A stretch of 64,000 nucleotides of DNA, taken from Cinnamomum chago. Lineage: Eukaryota > Streptophyta > Magnoliopsida > Laurales > Lauraceae. Below, piece after piece: positions 1 through 13,488 of this stretch. The number at the start of each line of letters is the position of its first letter. The first letter of the stretch is position 1. The notes beneath the pieces are model-generated. The model did no database searches. It was not told the origin of the DNA and worked only from the letters and a program-made list of their open reading frames with translations. Both the position numbers and the translations under genes were made by a program. The DNA lies in assembly GCA_038049695.1 (NCBI GenBank), contig CP142452.1, positions 80,650,501-80,714,500 of the forward strand, given 5' to 3'.

Positions 1-1169
1 TTACACACCTCTTTCACACCTCATTTACACATTTGATGAGAAAATGAGCACAAATAGTCATGTGTATCTGTAAACGCTACACATGTGTAACGTTTGCATA
101 TGTAAATAGGTGCAAACAAACATCCTCTTAAAGAATACTTGCATTTTTTTTTCACAAAATTTAGAAGTGTTGGCTTTGACTCAAACACACATCAGTTGGA
201 CCGAAATGCTAAAAAGCACTATCTGTCACCTTTTTGGAGCCATTATAAAAGCACATTACTTACATCTAGAAATCATTTTTATATGGATAGATCTGTGGAA
301 ACCTTTAGATGAAAATGGGTCCACACCATTTTTTTTACATGTGATTCTTTTATTAAAGAAGAATACGTATGTAATTTTATCACGTTAGTAACAACTACAT
401 AGGTAAAAATGTTTTCAAACAAACAACCCCAACGAAACTAAAGCACCCACTAGATTAGGACTCTTAATCTAAAGCAAGTGAAAAACAGGCTAGGAGTGTA
501 ACTTAAAATGGGAAATTGTCGTTTCCATTGGACATGAAATCATGTACTTTGTTAGTACCTCTTGGAGTTTGTCCTTTGTGAGAACTGGGCTCCAGGTGGT
601 TGACATTGGGCCTTCCATATATCCTTGTGCAGTTGTGCTTCTCCCAGAAATGCATATTCTTGGTTTACTGTTGCACCAAACGTTGAAAAGCTGATCTCCT
701 TGGTTGGTGCTGCATCAATCTGTGCTAATGCTGCCAAACAGCCTCCAATTCTTCAAGTCTTCTTGAAGGCTTATACACTTATGATGGTGCGAAATATCAT
801 TAGTAGAACTTATGGTACTTATGGTGCCTCTTGTTTCTGAATCTTCATGACCTGATGATATATGGTACTGGACTTGTGCTATTGTCCTGAGCCCTTGACA
901 AATACATTATTCATCATAATTGCATATACGTTCTAGTTGCAGATTCCAAACTAGAATTATTTATTGTGCTTTTTAGTTGTAAGAAAATTGTGAACTTGAT
1001 TTTGATTTATATTTACTTTTGACACGTTGCATTTAACTCGTGCCATGTTTTCAGCCATTTTTAAAATGTTAATTCGATGATGGTACTTGTTTATTGAGTT
1101 TTCATCACATTACTTATGGTGGTTGAAAATAGAATCCTATAGTAAAATTAATACCGTCAAAATTTGCAG
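1..1169 (+). other. Intron of the G-beta gene, repeat-rich, no exon seen
   Basis: This stretch precedes the first visible G-beta exon and should be its first coding intron. No piece matching the G-beta N-terminal coiled coil or the start of the first WD repeat was found in any frame. The first 420 bases are rich in short motifs such as ACATGTGTAACG and GCATATGTAAAT, which recur near 34.5-35.6 kb, so a decayed TIR-type repeat is likely. Open frames near 550-840 on both strands match nothing I recognise. Confidence 0.6.
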
Positions 1170-4100
1170 GTATATTCCTTGGATTGGACTCCTGAAAAGA
1201 ATCGAATTGTTAGTGCATCTCAAGATGGAAGGTTAATTGTATGGAATGCTTTAACTAGCCAGAAAACTCATGCTATTAGGCTACCTTGCGCATGGGTCAT
1301 GACATGTGCCTTTTCTCCTAGTGGTCAGTCTGTTGCATGTGGTGGCCTTGATAGTGTGTGCTCAATCTTCAGTCTTAATTCTCCGGTTGATAGGGATGGA
1401 TATCAGCCAACCTCAAGAACGCTGAGTGGGCATAAAGGATATGTATCCTGTTGCCAATTTGTTCCAGATGAGGACACTCACCTAATTACTAGCTCTGGTG
1501 ATCAGACATGTGCTTTATGGGATTTCACTACCGGCCAAAGAATATCTGTTTTTGGAGGTGAATTTCCATCAGGGCACACTGCTGATGTACTGAGGTATGT
1601 CTTCAGATACCCAACCATAACATGGTTGGAATTAGTTTTTTTTTTTTCTTTTATTGATGGTGTTGGTCTGTGCGGGCACGGGGTTGGTTTAGCATAGTGT
1701 TTTTGAAGGTTCTCATTATTGAGTGGTCCAGTTGTTACATAATGATATGATTTTCTTTTTCTTTTTTTTTCATGATGGTTTTAGTTAGGCTTAATCACAA
1801 ACAATTTCTAAAGCTGACCTTGTCCATGGACACTTCATGTTATTGGACCTGCATATGAAAAAAATTTGATGCTGCAATTATCCAGGTTGGGCTGTGAAGT
1901 TGCTGTATCAACTTGATAAACATTAATTCAGTGCAGCTCAGCAAGGTTCTCAAAGGCTTTGTTAATATGCTTGCCATTCTTGACCAAACATGTTAAAAAA
2001 TTTACCATGAAAAAAAAAAAAAAGTTTAAAATTGTCTAGTGCATAAAGCTAGATCAGGATATTATCCTGAATAAGTTGAAAATAGATCAATAGGTAAGTT
2101 GCATACTTGCATTCCTTTTTTGTGAAGCCCAGTAGTGTTCTTGGGTATGTACATTTACAGAAACCTCTAAGGGCCAGGTTATAGGTGACCTCCAAGTAAA
2201 GGATGATGCTTGTGTAATTCAGATAAGAAATATGCTCCATTCCTTCTGGTTCATCATTAACCTGAATACTGAAAAGAATAGACTATAGTTTTAAGAAACC
2301 TGAAAATTGGAAAAGGAAGGGTGAACTACATGTCAACTATGACGACCACTTCAAAGATAAGCATTGTCCCCATAGCAGATTGTTTTCATTACTTCATTCA
2401 TTACTTCAAAGATGAGCATTGTCCCCATAGCAGCATTGTCCTCATTTCACCTCGTCTCTTGATTCATCCACCAATACTATATCACCTATAAACAACATAC
2501 ACCAAGGTACCTCCTCTTGAACATGAGTAGTTAACTCATCCATAATTAGTGCAAAGAGATAGGAGCTTAGGTTTGACCCTTGATGCAACTTATGGTCATT
2601 AGGAACTCACACGTCTCTCTACATATAGCTTTCACACTTGTCACTGCTCCTTCATACATGTCTTTAATAATTTTAATATAACCGCTTGAAACATTCCTTT
2701 TATTTAAAGCCCACTAAATCAAATCTCTAGGTTCCTTGTAGTAAGCGTTTTCTAGATCAATGAAGAGCATATGTAGATTTTTCTTCTTTGCTCGATATTT
2801 TCCCATTAATTGCCTAAAGTGAGAAGATAGCTTACACAGTTTACATCCTTGTTATAAACCATATTGATTTTCAGATATCTCGGTCCTCTATCTAAGTCTT
2901 TACTTCGTTATTCTCTCCCATAACTTCATAGTATGACTCATAAGTTTAATCCTACGATAGTTAGTACAGTTTTGTAAATCTCCCTTGTTCTTATATATAG
3001 ATAATACAATCCTTCTTCTCCACGATAGTTGATACAATTTTTTACTCTACAAGGGCCTATTTGTTTCATGTAAGTGAATATACCTAGGATTGTATAAGTT
3101 GTTAAAAATGCAGAATCAAAGGTGAATATCCAAAAGTGACCGTTAAATAACCTCTCGTTTAGTGGAAATTGAATCAAGATAAGATTGGAAATAATACCCT
3201 CCCATCACCCTAGTAATTCAATATCTAGCAAAGTCAAAGTCCTCTCTACATCTCCAGCTTATTTTCTTCACCCTCACCTCATATTTTTTACCACTATCTT
3301 TAATAATCCTTAGGTGGATCTTATTTAACCACGAACTCCTATGTCCTCAATTCCTTTGTATTTTGTGCAAACAAAGTAACAAACAACACCTAAGGGTAAT
3401 GTGTGTGTAGTGAAGGTTCAAACTATATCAAGTCATAAAGCATAAGATTTTTTCAGGTTATTATTACATGCTGAAAAACTACAAAAAGCAAAAAAGAATC
3501 CTAAAACTAAGCACACTCAAAGTAATTTTGATAAATGATCCCTTTTTTTTTTGGAAAATAAACAACCCATTTTTCATCCATATCCATCAATTAAAACAGC
3601 TAGTATGAGCGTTGCAAGATGAAAATAGCAAATTAATAACTGGCAAGTAGACAAAGTTGATATCACTGAGCTAGGGTGGAAATTTGTGGAAAAAGAAAAG
3701 AATCAAAACCCACTTTAGGTTTGACAAATCTAAATTTTTTTTTGAAATATTCTAGTGCCCTAGTTATGAAAGCTTTCGTAAAGAGATGAAAATTAGTTCC
3801 TCTTCTGGCATAGAACAGATCTGCAGTTTTTTTTATTGGTAATGAAAGCTAAGATATCAAAGATTAAGAGAGATACAACATAAACAAAACCCAGGATCTG
3901 CAACTGAAAGATAGAATGAGGACTTAATTCCTGGTTCCAACAATAACATTCACTTTCTTCTCTTATTGTGGTTTTGGTGAAAAAAAGTTAGGACCCTTCC
4001 AAGATCCATGTTTCTATCCACCTCTAGAAAACGAAATTAAATGTGAAAAGAAATGGAGGATTTCTAATTCAAAATGGAAGTAAAAAGGTTTATCCGAAAT

Positions 4101-7100
4101 AGAATGTGTTAAGTTGTAGTTTCCAGTAAAATCTTAACTGGTTTTCTAAATTGAATCATGAAAATAATAAGTTGTGGGTTTTACCCAAATTATGGATTCT
4201 TTTTTTTTTCAGTTGGATTGTGAAAATTGTAAGAATTTTGTTATTAAAGTATTAAATAATGTGTAGCATATAGATGCTGAATGGTACGATTCATCTAGAA
4301 AAAAAATCATATCTCCGATATCAATTGATTATAATATGATTTGATATTCAACTAATAACTGTATTATTTTGACAACAATGTGAAGAGAATGTTAATTGTA
4401 TATGCTAACAGCAGATGCATTCACTGGGTTTTGTTCATGTTTTATGATTTTCTATTTTTCAATCAAATAACGGTTAATTTGTCGTTTAGGCCCCATTTGT
4501 TTCATGTAATAGAATTCCTAGGAACTCTTTGAAATGCATTTATTAAAGTGGTTAAAATTGAATAAACAAGGTGAAGACTAAAAAATGTCCATCAAATAGT
4601 CTCCCCTTTAATGGAAATGAATGAAGGGGATGTGAGAAATGAATACTCAGCCATCACCCTAGTAAATCAAATCCTAGGATAGTAAGGGTCTCATCTACAT
4701 TTCTACCTTCTATCCTTCACCCTTCACGTCTTTCTCATGTACGAACACTTGATCCCACAACCACATGGAAGAACAACCACCTTCTAACCATGTGGAAAGA
4801 AGAGGAGTTAGTGGTTCACCCCTCGCCTCTTTAATGTTCCTTTGTTGGAGTCCATTTGCCCATGAATTTTTAGGAATTCAATTCCATGCAAACAAAAAGG
4901 CCCTTCATGATTCCTTGTATCATATTCTCATTTTCATTGAAATTTGCAATCTTCTGGAGAAGTCATTAACTTCTACTTTCTTTCAGCGTTTCAATCAATG
5001 GTGCCAACTCAAAGACATTTGTATCTGGCTCTTGTGATGCAACTGCTCGACTTTGGGATACACGCGTTGCAAGTCGAGCAGTACGAACATATAATGGCCA
5101 TGAAGGAGATGTTAACACTGTTAAGTTCTTTCCAGATGGTCAGAGGTTTGGTACAGGGTCAGATGATGGCACATGTAGGTTATTTGATGTGGGGACTGGG
5201 CACCAGCTCCAAGTTTACCATCATCAGCAGGGTGATAATGATGTCCCTACTGTGACCTCCATTGCATTCTCAATATCAGGCAGGCTTCTGTTTGCTGGAT
5301 ACACAAATGGCGATTGCTATGTGTGGGACACCTTACTTGCCAGGGTATTTTTTTTTCTCTTCATTTTTTTTCTTGATTAATATCATCATCATCATCATTC
5401 TGAATGAAGGGTCCATCAAGGACATTTAGAACATCAAGGCTTTTTTCTTGATTATTGATGAAAACTATTATGGATAAAACAAAGGGAACATCAAGGACCC
5501 AATGTAAGTAATAAAATGTCTCATTAGTCATTACAACCATTATCTGACACTCCCTTACACAGATTTTTGCTGATACCCAATAAGTTTTATTGTTCTAAAA
5601 TGGAGGTCTTATCATTTCAACATCTTGACACTTGTTATGAGAAGTCTTACACTTCAACACAAATTGTGGAAAAATGTGCATCCTTATATTAAAATGGAGG
5701 TCTTATCATTTCAACATTTTGACACTAAATATGAGCAGTCTCTACACTTAAACACAGATTGTGGAAAAATATGCATCCTTCTGTTACCTTAAAGGGCATT
5801 CAAATTTCAAGGTCATCATTTTGCTGATCCAGAGAAGTCTATAAAAACCCCTTTTGGCCATTTTGTTAATGGTTTTTGATGGAGTTGTCTTGAGACCCCC
5901 ATGCAAGATTGCAGCTGGAAATAACTTATTAGCCTCTTGGTGTATCATAAATAGTAATCAATTTGCTAAGGATCCTTCTGCACATGTTACAATAATATCA
6001 AGAAGCAGTGAATAAGCAACTCAAGCTTTGTCCTGGAATCTTCATTGATGTGTTTCAACAGGGTTGTCCAATACTTTTATGACATGGAGGCCCTTTCTAA
6101 GAGGTATTTGGCTGTTGACTGTTTGCTTGTCTAATCTCAGGTAGTTTTGAACTTGGGATCTCTACAAAACTCGCATGAAGACCGAATAACCTGTTTGGGG
6201 TTGTCAGCAGATGGGAGTGCCTTATGCACAGGAAGTTGGGACAAAAATCTTAAGGTTAGTTTCCAATAAGTTTTGCATGCTATCTCTTTTTATTATGAAA
6301 ATAGTCTTACATTAAAAAATGCAATGGTTGGTTCAATGTCCTCTCCAAAGTCAAGATGTCACGTGATAGAAGAAACTCCCATGTCTTCTGTTACTCAGTT
6401 GTAATCCATCTCAACATCCACTTATCATCGACGGTAATGTGAATGAATTACCAATCTTTCTCGTACTCTATCAGTACACTTGATTGGAAAATTCTTTGGT
6501 TGTATTTAAGTCAATGTTGATGGGCATGAAATGGAGATTTGAAAATGAGCTTGTGAATTTGACTCCTGTAGGTCAATGAGAAGATCGACAACTTAAATCA
6601 AATTGAAGATTACTAACTTAGATCATGATCTGTAAGATCGACAACTTAAATCAAATTTAAGATGACTAACATAGATCATGATCTGTAAGATTGGATATTT
6701 CTCCATGACTTAGTCTGGTTGAACTTGGAAATCCCTGAATTTTTAAGTTACTACAAACTTTGAACGTGGCTGAAAGAATGGCGCCTGGATTCTGGACTTG
6801 TTGCTTGGAAATTGGAACCCACCCAAACTTAATCAACTATGCAGATGTTTTGCAGATTTAGACACTGATGCAGTCATTAGTTTCATGTTGTTTACTTGGG
6901 TGGCACATGTGAGAAGGGAATGTAGTCACGTGGTGGAGGCTTTTCATACTTAGACGAGGCAGAAGCTTGCAATCTTATCAAGTCTTCAATATTTTAAGAA
7001 GATGTAACTAGTTCCAATTAGCACCCTTGAATAATATTTTAGGGCTCATCTGTTTGCATGGAATTGAAGACATAGGATTTATGGTCAAATGGGCTCCAAC

Positions 7101-7864
7101 AAAGGATTATAAAAAATAAAAAAAAAGGCAAAGGATTATTAGAGGCCAAGGGGTGAAGGATACAAGGTAGAGATGTGAATGGGATCTTGGCTTTCCTAGG
7201 GTTTGGATTACTAGGGTAATGCTGAGTATTCATTTCCCATCTCCACTTATCCATTTTCCACTAAGGGGGAGATTATTTGATGATTATTTTTGGATTTCAC
7301 CTTTGTTTCTTCATTTTTATTTACTTTTAGAAATACAGATATTTATGTTTCTAGGAATTCAATTACATGAAACAAATGGGCCCCTAATAATTACAACATG
7401 AACGAGCCAATTGACCCTGAACTTTACCAGATGACATGACTCTTTCATTGCCCAATTTCATTGTAGCTGGTTAGTTCATTGTATGAATTACCTGAACTGG
7501 GAATAGGAAGGTTCCATACTGAGTTGAATTCATACATTTTACCATACGGAATCTGACTAAACTATTAAAAAATGACTATAGTTTGACCGATAGTAATGTC
7601 TTTGCAGTCATCTTTTACCAAAACAGATCTGCTCTTTTCATAATTTTTAGCAACTTCTGCAGTTTCTTTTGTGGGGTGTGTTGTTGGATTTGTTTCTTTT
7701 AGTTCTCCTCTTGCATGAGAATTGACTTTCTTACCAACACATGGCATGGGAACCCCATGATCATCCAACTTCTTTACAGTCACTAACCCGAGGTTATATT
7801 GAAGTCGAAGTTTTACTTTTCTTGGCAGATTTGGGCATTTGGAGGATATAGGCGAGTCATCTGA
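1170..7864 (+). CDS. AGB1: Heterotrimeric G-protein beta subunit (WD40), 5'-partial
   Basis: Coding exons are 1170-1594, 4987-5344, 6141-6254 and 7829-7864, all with AG/GT borders and matching phases (junctions 2, 0, 0). They give 310 residues plus a stop. The plant family is about 377 residues, so the first exon (N-terminal coiled coil that binds G-gamma and the start of blade 1) lies left of the window. Visible hallmarks are [100 protein letters not shown] and the C-terminus [11 protein letters not shown]. These are seven-bladed propeller repeats. The protein pairs with G-gamma and G-alpha at the plasma membrane in hormone, defence and growth signalling. The last exon is only 36 nt and follows a 1.57 kb intron. 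Introns hold a LINE fragment and three MITE-like copies. Family assignment is very secure; splice sites are read by eye. Confidence 0.96.
2320..3030 (-). mobile_element. RTE-type LINE reverse-transcriptase fragment
   Basis: Read on the - strand, broken frames give RTE-clade reverse-transcriptase blocks in the right order: [16 protein letters not shown], then [17 protein letters not shown] and FIDLENAY, then [17 protein letters not shown], then [26 protein letters not shown] and DIVLVDES. The aspartate pair of the active site reads GD instead of DD, and several stops and frameshifts interrupt it. It is an old, 5'- and 3'-incomplete copy in the G-beta intron, opposite to the gene. Limits are approximate. 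Confidence 0.8.
3053..3394. mobile_element. MITE-like element, family M1, copy 1
   Basis: It starts with GGGCCTATTTGTTTCATGTA and carries the internal blocks shared with the copies at 4489, 7042 and 17488: ATCACCCTAGTAA, a CTCTACATCTCC-like block and TTCACCCTCACCTC. The right end (GTGCAAACAAAG) is eroded, so the limit is approximate. No target duplication is evident. It lies in the G-beta intron just beside the RTE fragment. Confidence 0.6.
4489..4903. mobile_element. MITE-like element, family M1, copy 2
   Basis: The left end GGCCCCATTTGTTTCATGTA and the right end CATGCAAACAAAAAGGCCC are imperfect inverted repeats; both inner edges carry AATTCCTAGGAA-like sequence. The interior shares blocks with the copies at 3053, 7042 and 17488. 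It is non-coding and ends about 80 bases before the 4987 exon of the G-beta gene. I could not find a clean target duplication, so the superfamily is open. Confidence 0.7.
4765..4986 (+). other. Intron 3' end before G-beta exon at 4987
   Basis: A chance open frame runs from the M1 MITE copy into the exon. The real acceptor is TTTCAG just before 4987, because only that junction keeps the blade sequence (GTACTG AG joined to C GTTTCA, reading V-L-S-V-S) expected for G-beta. Confidence 0.7.
7042..7384. mobile_element. MITE-like element, family M1, copy 3 (inverted)
   Basis: It is the reverse orientation of the M1 copies. It begins GGGCTCATCTGTTTGCATGG and ends TTACATGAAACAAATGGGCC. Internal TTACTAGGGTAATG and the CATTTCCCATCTCC block match copies 1 and 2 in reverse complement. 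It lies in the last intron of the G-beta gene. Confidence 0.7.
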
Positions 7865-8110
7865 ATCTTCAAATGCATGGATGTTGCACCCATCATATCT
7901 GTTGTAATCATATTCCGTCAATGCAGGGGGCTGGCCAATTATAGATGTTGCACCCATCATGAGTTAAAACACTAGGTGTGAATGATTGAGCAGACCGATT
8001 GTTTCATTCCATCGCAGAGGGCTTATGCTTGTATAATATGACTCTTCCTGTAAGCAAAATGTTTATTCTGAGCTAGTTTTTTGCCCTTCTCTGTTTTTTA
8101 ACTGTTTAAA
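7865..8110 (+). other. Probable 3' UTR of the G-beta gene
   Basis: This is the sequence after the G-beta stop at 7862-7864. It has no further coding signal. An open frame on the opposite strand (7565-7960) is an antisense shadow of the last exon and intron. The polyadenylation point cannot be set by eye. Confidence 0.5.
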
Positions 8111-10029
8111 GGACTTGAAAAGGAGAAAGAGGGATCGGTCTCTCAGATGCTTGAACGGGAGCCCGGAGTTTCCTTTATCATGCATTTATATTTGGAACTC
8201 ATTTGTGCTCTTCCCATCGTCACAAGTAACACTTAGGTTACTATGTATGGGCTATGATACCCAGATACTTGTACACGTCTGGTGTATCTTATTTCCAAAG
8301 TTCACCTTTCCTTTCCTTTCCTTTTTTTTTTTTTTTGTTTTTTTTTTTTTCAGATATTATGCAAGTGCGTATTAACAAAACGCACAAAGGCCCCCAAAAA
8401 GAATACAACCACGAAGAGGTCAGGAGAAAGAATAAAACACAACAGGGCAGGGCCCTGAAATCCCTTTTTAATCTTGATAAAGATACCGTCTTCTGAGATT
8501 TTATGGGGACTGTTCAATAGTGTCGAAAGCGCAACTAGTCCTGGTAATTTATGTGGCATAGGGTGCTATCATGATAACTGACCCTACACCTTTCATGGCA
8601 TACTCATACTGCATCTAGTAAGCGAAGACAATTAGGAGGAAGAGTGGTGGAGCAGGGGACATGGCTCTTCAGAGACCCATTTAAAAAATTTAGTTGGGAA
8701 ACTGTAATGAAAGAATGGATGGTAGTCAGATTTAACACTCACTCAGGCAAAGATAATAGCAAGATTCTAGAGATGCACAAATGCGAACTTGATGTAGGGG
8801 GAGCTTTTCCTAGGCTGCTGATTTCTTCCAGCTTGCAGAAGAAAAGATTTCAAATCTGAGGGAAGGTGCCCTGGGATGTGCCGAGAACTTCCAACTGTCC
8901 GTGCTGAAACTAGGCCCCTAGCTGAGTAAGAATGTTGAGGAAACTGGAACGCAATCTGGCCTTGATCCAACCAAAATATCGTTCCATAATCTAGCACTGC
9001 TGTCATCCCAATAATCCATCTGCTAATTGAAGAAAGAGAGAGAGAAAGATCACTAATTCATATAGTACTTTTAGTTCTCTGGTTTTTTTAACATAAAAGT
9101 TTATAGAAGGAGAATTTCATGAAGTCAATGTTCTAAAGATAAAATTAAGATAGTTCTATTCATATCCATGTCTTAGTGTACCTCCAATCCTCTTTTCTCT
9201 CTGTGTATCTAGGCATCATAGAGTGATTAATTGAAACTTTCCATGAAAAATCAGATAGTTGGTAATAGAAAGGATCAAGGCTCTATTGACTGTTGATTGA
9301 TAGTAAGCCGGTCATTCCCATGTCACAGGGCTGCAGACTACGGTTGTCTTTACAAATCTTTGGATGAATGAGTCCGTCCAAGCGGGAAGATAAAGTGCAT
9401 TTGAGTGCGTGATTGCTGGTGCATATTGGATCAGTAAGATGCCATCCGGGAGTAGGAATAGGAAGATGCCGAAGTCCATAGCTGGTGATTTCACTTGCAT
9501 GGTTGTCTAAACAAATCTTTCAATATTTACATCATTTCTTGCATGTCTCGTCTCAAATTGTGTATGATTTACATGTCCATCAGGACCATGATGCATGGAC
9601 AATCCCTTTGTGGTGGGCAGACTCTTGTTTCAAAAAATTAAGCATGTTTGTTTGTCATGAAATAGAAAAAAAATAGAGGTAAATAAAATTTAATGGTTGT
9701 TTTTTTTTTTTTTTTCTTCACTTCGTGGAGATGTGGGGGACAACATCTATTCCATGACAAAACAAAATGTTGGATGGTGTCGGAAACCTTGCAGGGTTGG
9801 TGCGTTGTTCTAAAAGACGTCATTCAGACTTCAGAGTCTATAATGCCGCTCTCTCAGTTGGCGGCTATAAAAGCAGTCCTACAGGTGCAAAGTAGAATGC
9901 CTGCGCCTCTGCTGTTACCAATTGATTTTGGTTGGAACGGTGGGTCAAGGGGTGTACAAATCACCCATAGTCCACGGTAGGAATCCCCACCATTGGGAAC
10001 CAGGGCCTTTGATGTTTATGAAATATTAA
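8111..10029. other. Intergenic, no gene recognised
   Basis: Short open frames on both strands (for example 8644-8859, 8767-9006, 9312-9500 and 9693-9980) match no family I know. T-rich runs lie at 8322-8351 and 9700-9716. Some of it may be decayed transposon sequence. Confidence 0.5.
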
Positions 10030-13000
10030 GGGCACGTTTGGTAACGGGAGAAGAATCCTCTCTTCGGATGAATCCTTGGTGCCATGGATTTAAACTTTCT
10101 GCGGAGAGGATTTATGAGTAAGAGGATTCATCGCATTCCACGTTTGGCTAGCACAGAGGAATCGGAGATGATTCCTTCAAACCCATGTTTGTTAACGCAA
10201 GTGGAATCCATCAAAAAAAAAAAAAAAAAAAAGGAAAAGAAAAAGGGATTGGTTATCTTCCATTTTACATTCAGTTCATACCACTCATCCTAACTTACAT
10301 CCTAAATCAGCATCTCCAATTAAACCCACCCCCATCACTCAAGTTTAAGCTGGTTAGGATTTAATTAAAAATTGTACACCCGTATCTCCAATTAGACCCA
10401 CTTCCAATATTTCCACCAGCTTTAAGCCTATTGTCCAAGAGAAACTGTACACCTTGAAAATATTTCTTCTACTTGAAAATCAAGATAAAGCTGGACTATG
10501 TAGAAAATCATTTGTTGTAAATAAATGTTTCTATATAAATTGTTCACCTTAAGAAGCATGGTGTTTTCATAAAATCAAAGTTGAGATTCTCTCTAGTTTG
10601 GAATCTATGTCCTGCAGCTCTCTGGATTTTGATTTTAGATCACTTGAAAAATGCAACTTTCTTTTGCACAGGAAATGGAAAGGTATATTGCTGCCTGTAA
10701 TCCAATTATACGGTACATCGACAACCTTTACACATCAAAGCATATCACCTTGGACTGGTGACTCATTCAATCATTTTCCAATTAGAATCAATATACAGCT
10801 TCGTGTTCAGCAGATGCAAACTTCACTAGGTGTGTCTTCTGTTGTTTCCTTGCAGTAGGACTAAAGACAGAGAACAGCTTCCCATGATATTGTTAAAGGC
10901 TGGGTGCTGCTTAATCTCTTTTTTCACTTTTTGTACTTGCTAGTACACATTATATGCTATTTTTTTTGTATTTTGTATTTTGGTTGCCATTGGGGTCTGG
11001 AGAGGCCCAGCTTATGCTGTTTTTCTTCCAACCATCAAGTGATGCAGAACATCATTAGTAATTACTCATAGTCGAAATATTCAACTGGTTTTTTATATGA
11101 ACAAAAATTTGTCTGGTAAAGGTAAAAAGATCAGTGGCACTTTTTTTTTTTTTTTCAGAGGATTTATTGGCAATTGAAGAAAGCAGAGCAAAAAGAAGTC
11201 GCCAATTATTAACTCTGAAAGGCCATTAAAATATGCAGAATTCTGCTGACAGGTCAAGAACCAACTTTGACTGCAATCAAGGTGGTTGATTGAGATTGTA
11301 AAATTACTGGACGAGGTTATTTATAAAAGTTAAAAAGACATTGGAGGGATGAACATGTGTCATACTATTATTATCATTAAAGTTAACTACAGCAATCTTC
11401 TTCATATAGTAATACAGATGTGATGCTGCCTTCCCTTCCATCATTCCATGGTTAGCATTTGTCATATGAGAATTATAAAATTTACATGAAATCATTTCTA
11501 TACAGCTTCTTAAGGTAATTAGAGCTGGTGAGACCATAAGAGTAATCTCATAGAGACTAGGCAACAAGCTGCTTCTGATCAATGTTACTGAGCTCTTGTA
11601 TTTCCAATATTTCAACTTGGCGATTGATCTTCTTCCTAAGCTTTATTGCCAGTTCTGCTGGATCAAATGCTCCACAGACACGAACTCTGCTGTTCTTTTT
11701 CTCTATCAAATGGCTCTCAAGTTCTTAAAAAAAGAAGAAGAAAACCCATCAATAATTCTATATAATTTCTTTCTTTTCACTTTTTGGCTAAAGAGATATA
11801 TAATTTCAATTTATAGACAAAGCCAATACATCTGTTCACTGTAGTCACTAAAGTCCTCACCTTGCATCTTGATAAGGGTTCTCCTTACTTTCCTGTAACA
11901 GCCATTGCAATCGATTCTGATCCTCATTACCATGCAACAAAACTGAAAATGTCTAAAAAGAAACAGTAAATACCAATTTGAGTTTGAGATGTAAAAGCTG
12001 ACTGGATCTAAAACCGATCATCTTGAATGGTTTAGTAGAATGTATGGTTTTTGTTCCACACTACATGTAGGGTGGTTCAAACATTAAGTTGCTTCTTTTT
12101 TTCAATGGTTCTTCTACCTCAAAATCAGTATTGTTTATTGTAATGATCTGGGGCCGAAAACATAGAAGAAAACACAAATCCAGCCAATTTAAATTTGAAT
12201 TCTGCATCGCAAAATATAAAATAAAAAATAAAATCATTTATGTTTGCAACACATTCAAACTGCTTGCTATTTGAAATGCACTCAGTGTGCCTTCCATTGC
12301 TGGTAAATAGGATTTAGCAGGTGGATTTGTTTGCATGAACATGAAAATTGAAAATGGAAAGGCAAATTTGAGTCAGGAACTTGCCTTTCGCGACATGGAC
12401 TGACTGCGCAACATTTGTTGGATTGTGCGGCCCGAAAAGCAAATATAAAAAGGTAGGAATTTTGATTTCAGAATAAGAAAGAATCATTAGATATATTTGG
12501 ATTTCCTTCAGCCATGTTCTTTGTCATGTGGAATCTCATTCTGTTGAAGCTGAGGGAGAAAGGAAACTGCTGTTTGGCATTATTCTTCAACTTATTCTCT
12601 TTTCATTTTGACAGAGAGAGGCATATCTTTCCGTCTCATCCTATCTAATGCAGCCTTCATTAAGATTTCCAGGTCAGGCTGATCACACCTTTGTACAGGG
12701 AAATTGGTCGTCTGTACAAAAAATAGTTTTGTTTCTATTGTACAAAAAAGAAGAAGATTTCCAGCCCTTTGGCATCTTGATATGTAAAATGAGGCAGAGA
12801 ATCAGGATTCAGGGTGTCATAAGACATACCTCCATACTTGCAGTTTTCGTGATCAAACTTATACTACCTTCTCATACATGGACAGCAATAGACGACTTCA
12901 TGGTGAGAATCAGATTATAGACTCCCTTCTCATAGCAACGCACATGGCTGATGCTAGAATTGAAGTAGCAGCAACTTTGGTTATCAACTGTAGATTTATA

Positions 13001-13488
13001 TCAAGAAATGTGTTGTGTCAATAAGTGCAAATGCAATAAGAACAACTGAACAATGGAAAGTTCAGTAGAAAATGCTAATAACTAGAAATATACATGTTTG
13101 CCCAAAGGCCCAATAATTCAATTAAATTATTCCCATAAAACAGGCCCAAACCAAGTTAGAAAGATTTAAAATTTGAACTTGTGTGTTTATCATCTAAAGG
13201 AGACTCTACAAAAAGTAAAATGAAAATAAAAGCAGTCATGATACAAAGTACCATGCCCCCTCATCATCATTATAGCCTGATTCCATGAATGAAATGCTCT
13301 CCAGAGAAGGGCAGATCAGGATACATCTAGCATCTGAAACACATGTTAACATAAAATTAACTTGTCATGTTACATAATTAATGTAATTGAAAGTAATTAC
13401 ATATTTGAACTAGATATAAAGGAGTAATAATAAGAAGGTTCCTCTGTATGAGACTCCTAGCAGGCAGAGTGTCAATGCCTTGTATCCT

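Noticed and set aside
552-840. Pair of overlapping open frames at the window start
   Set aside because: No homology that I recognise. They lie in the expected intron of the G-beta gene.
7565-7960. 131-codon - strand open frame
   Set aside because: It is antisense to the last G-beta intron and exon, which is identified by the [11 protein letters not shown] end.
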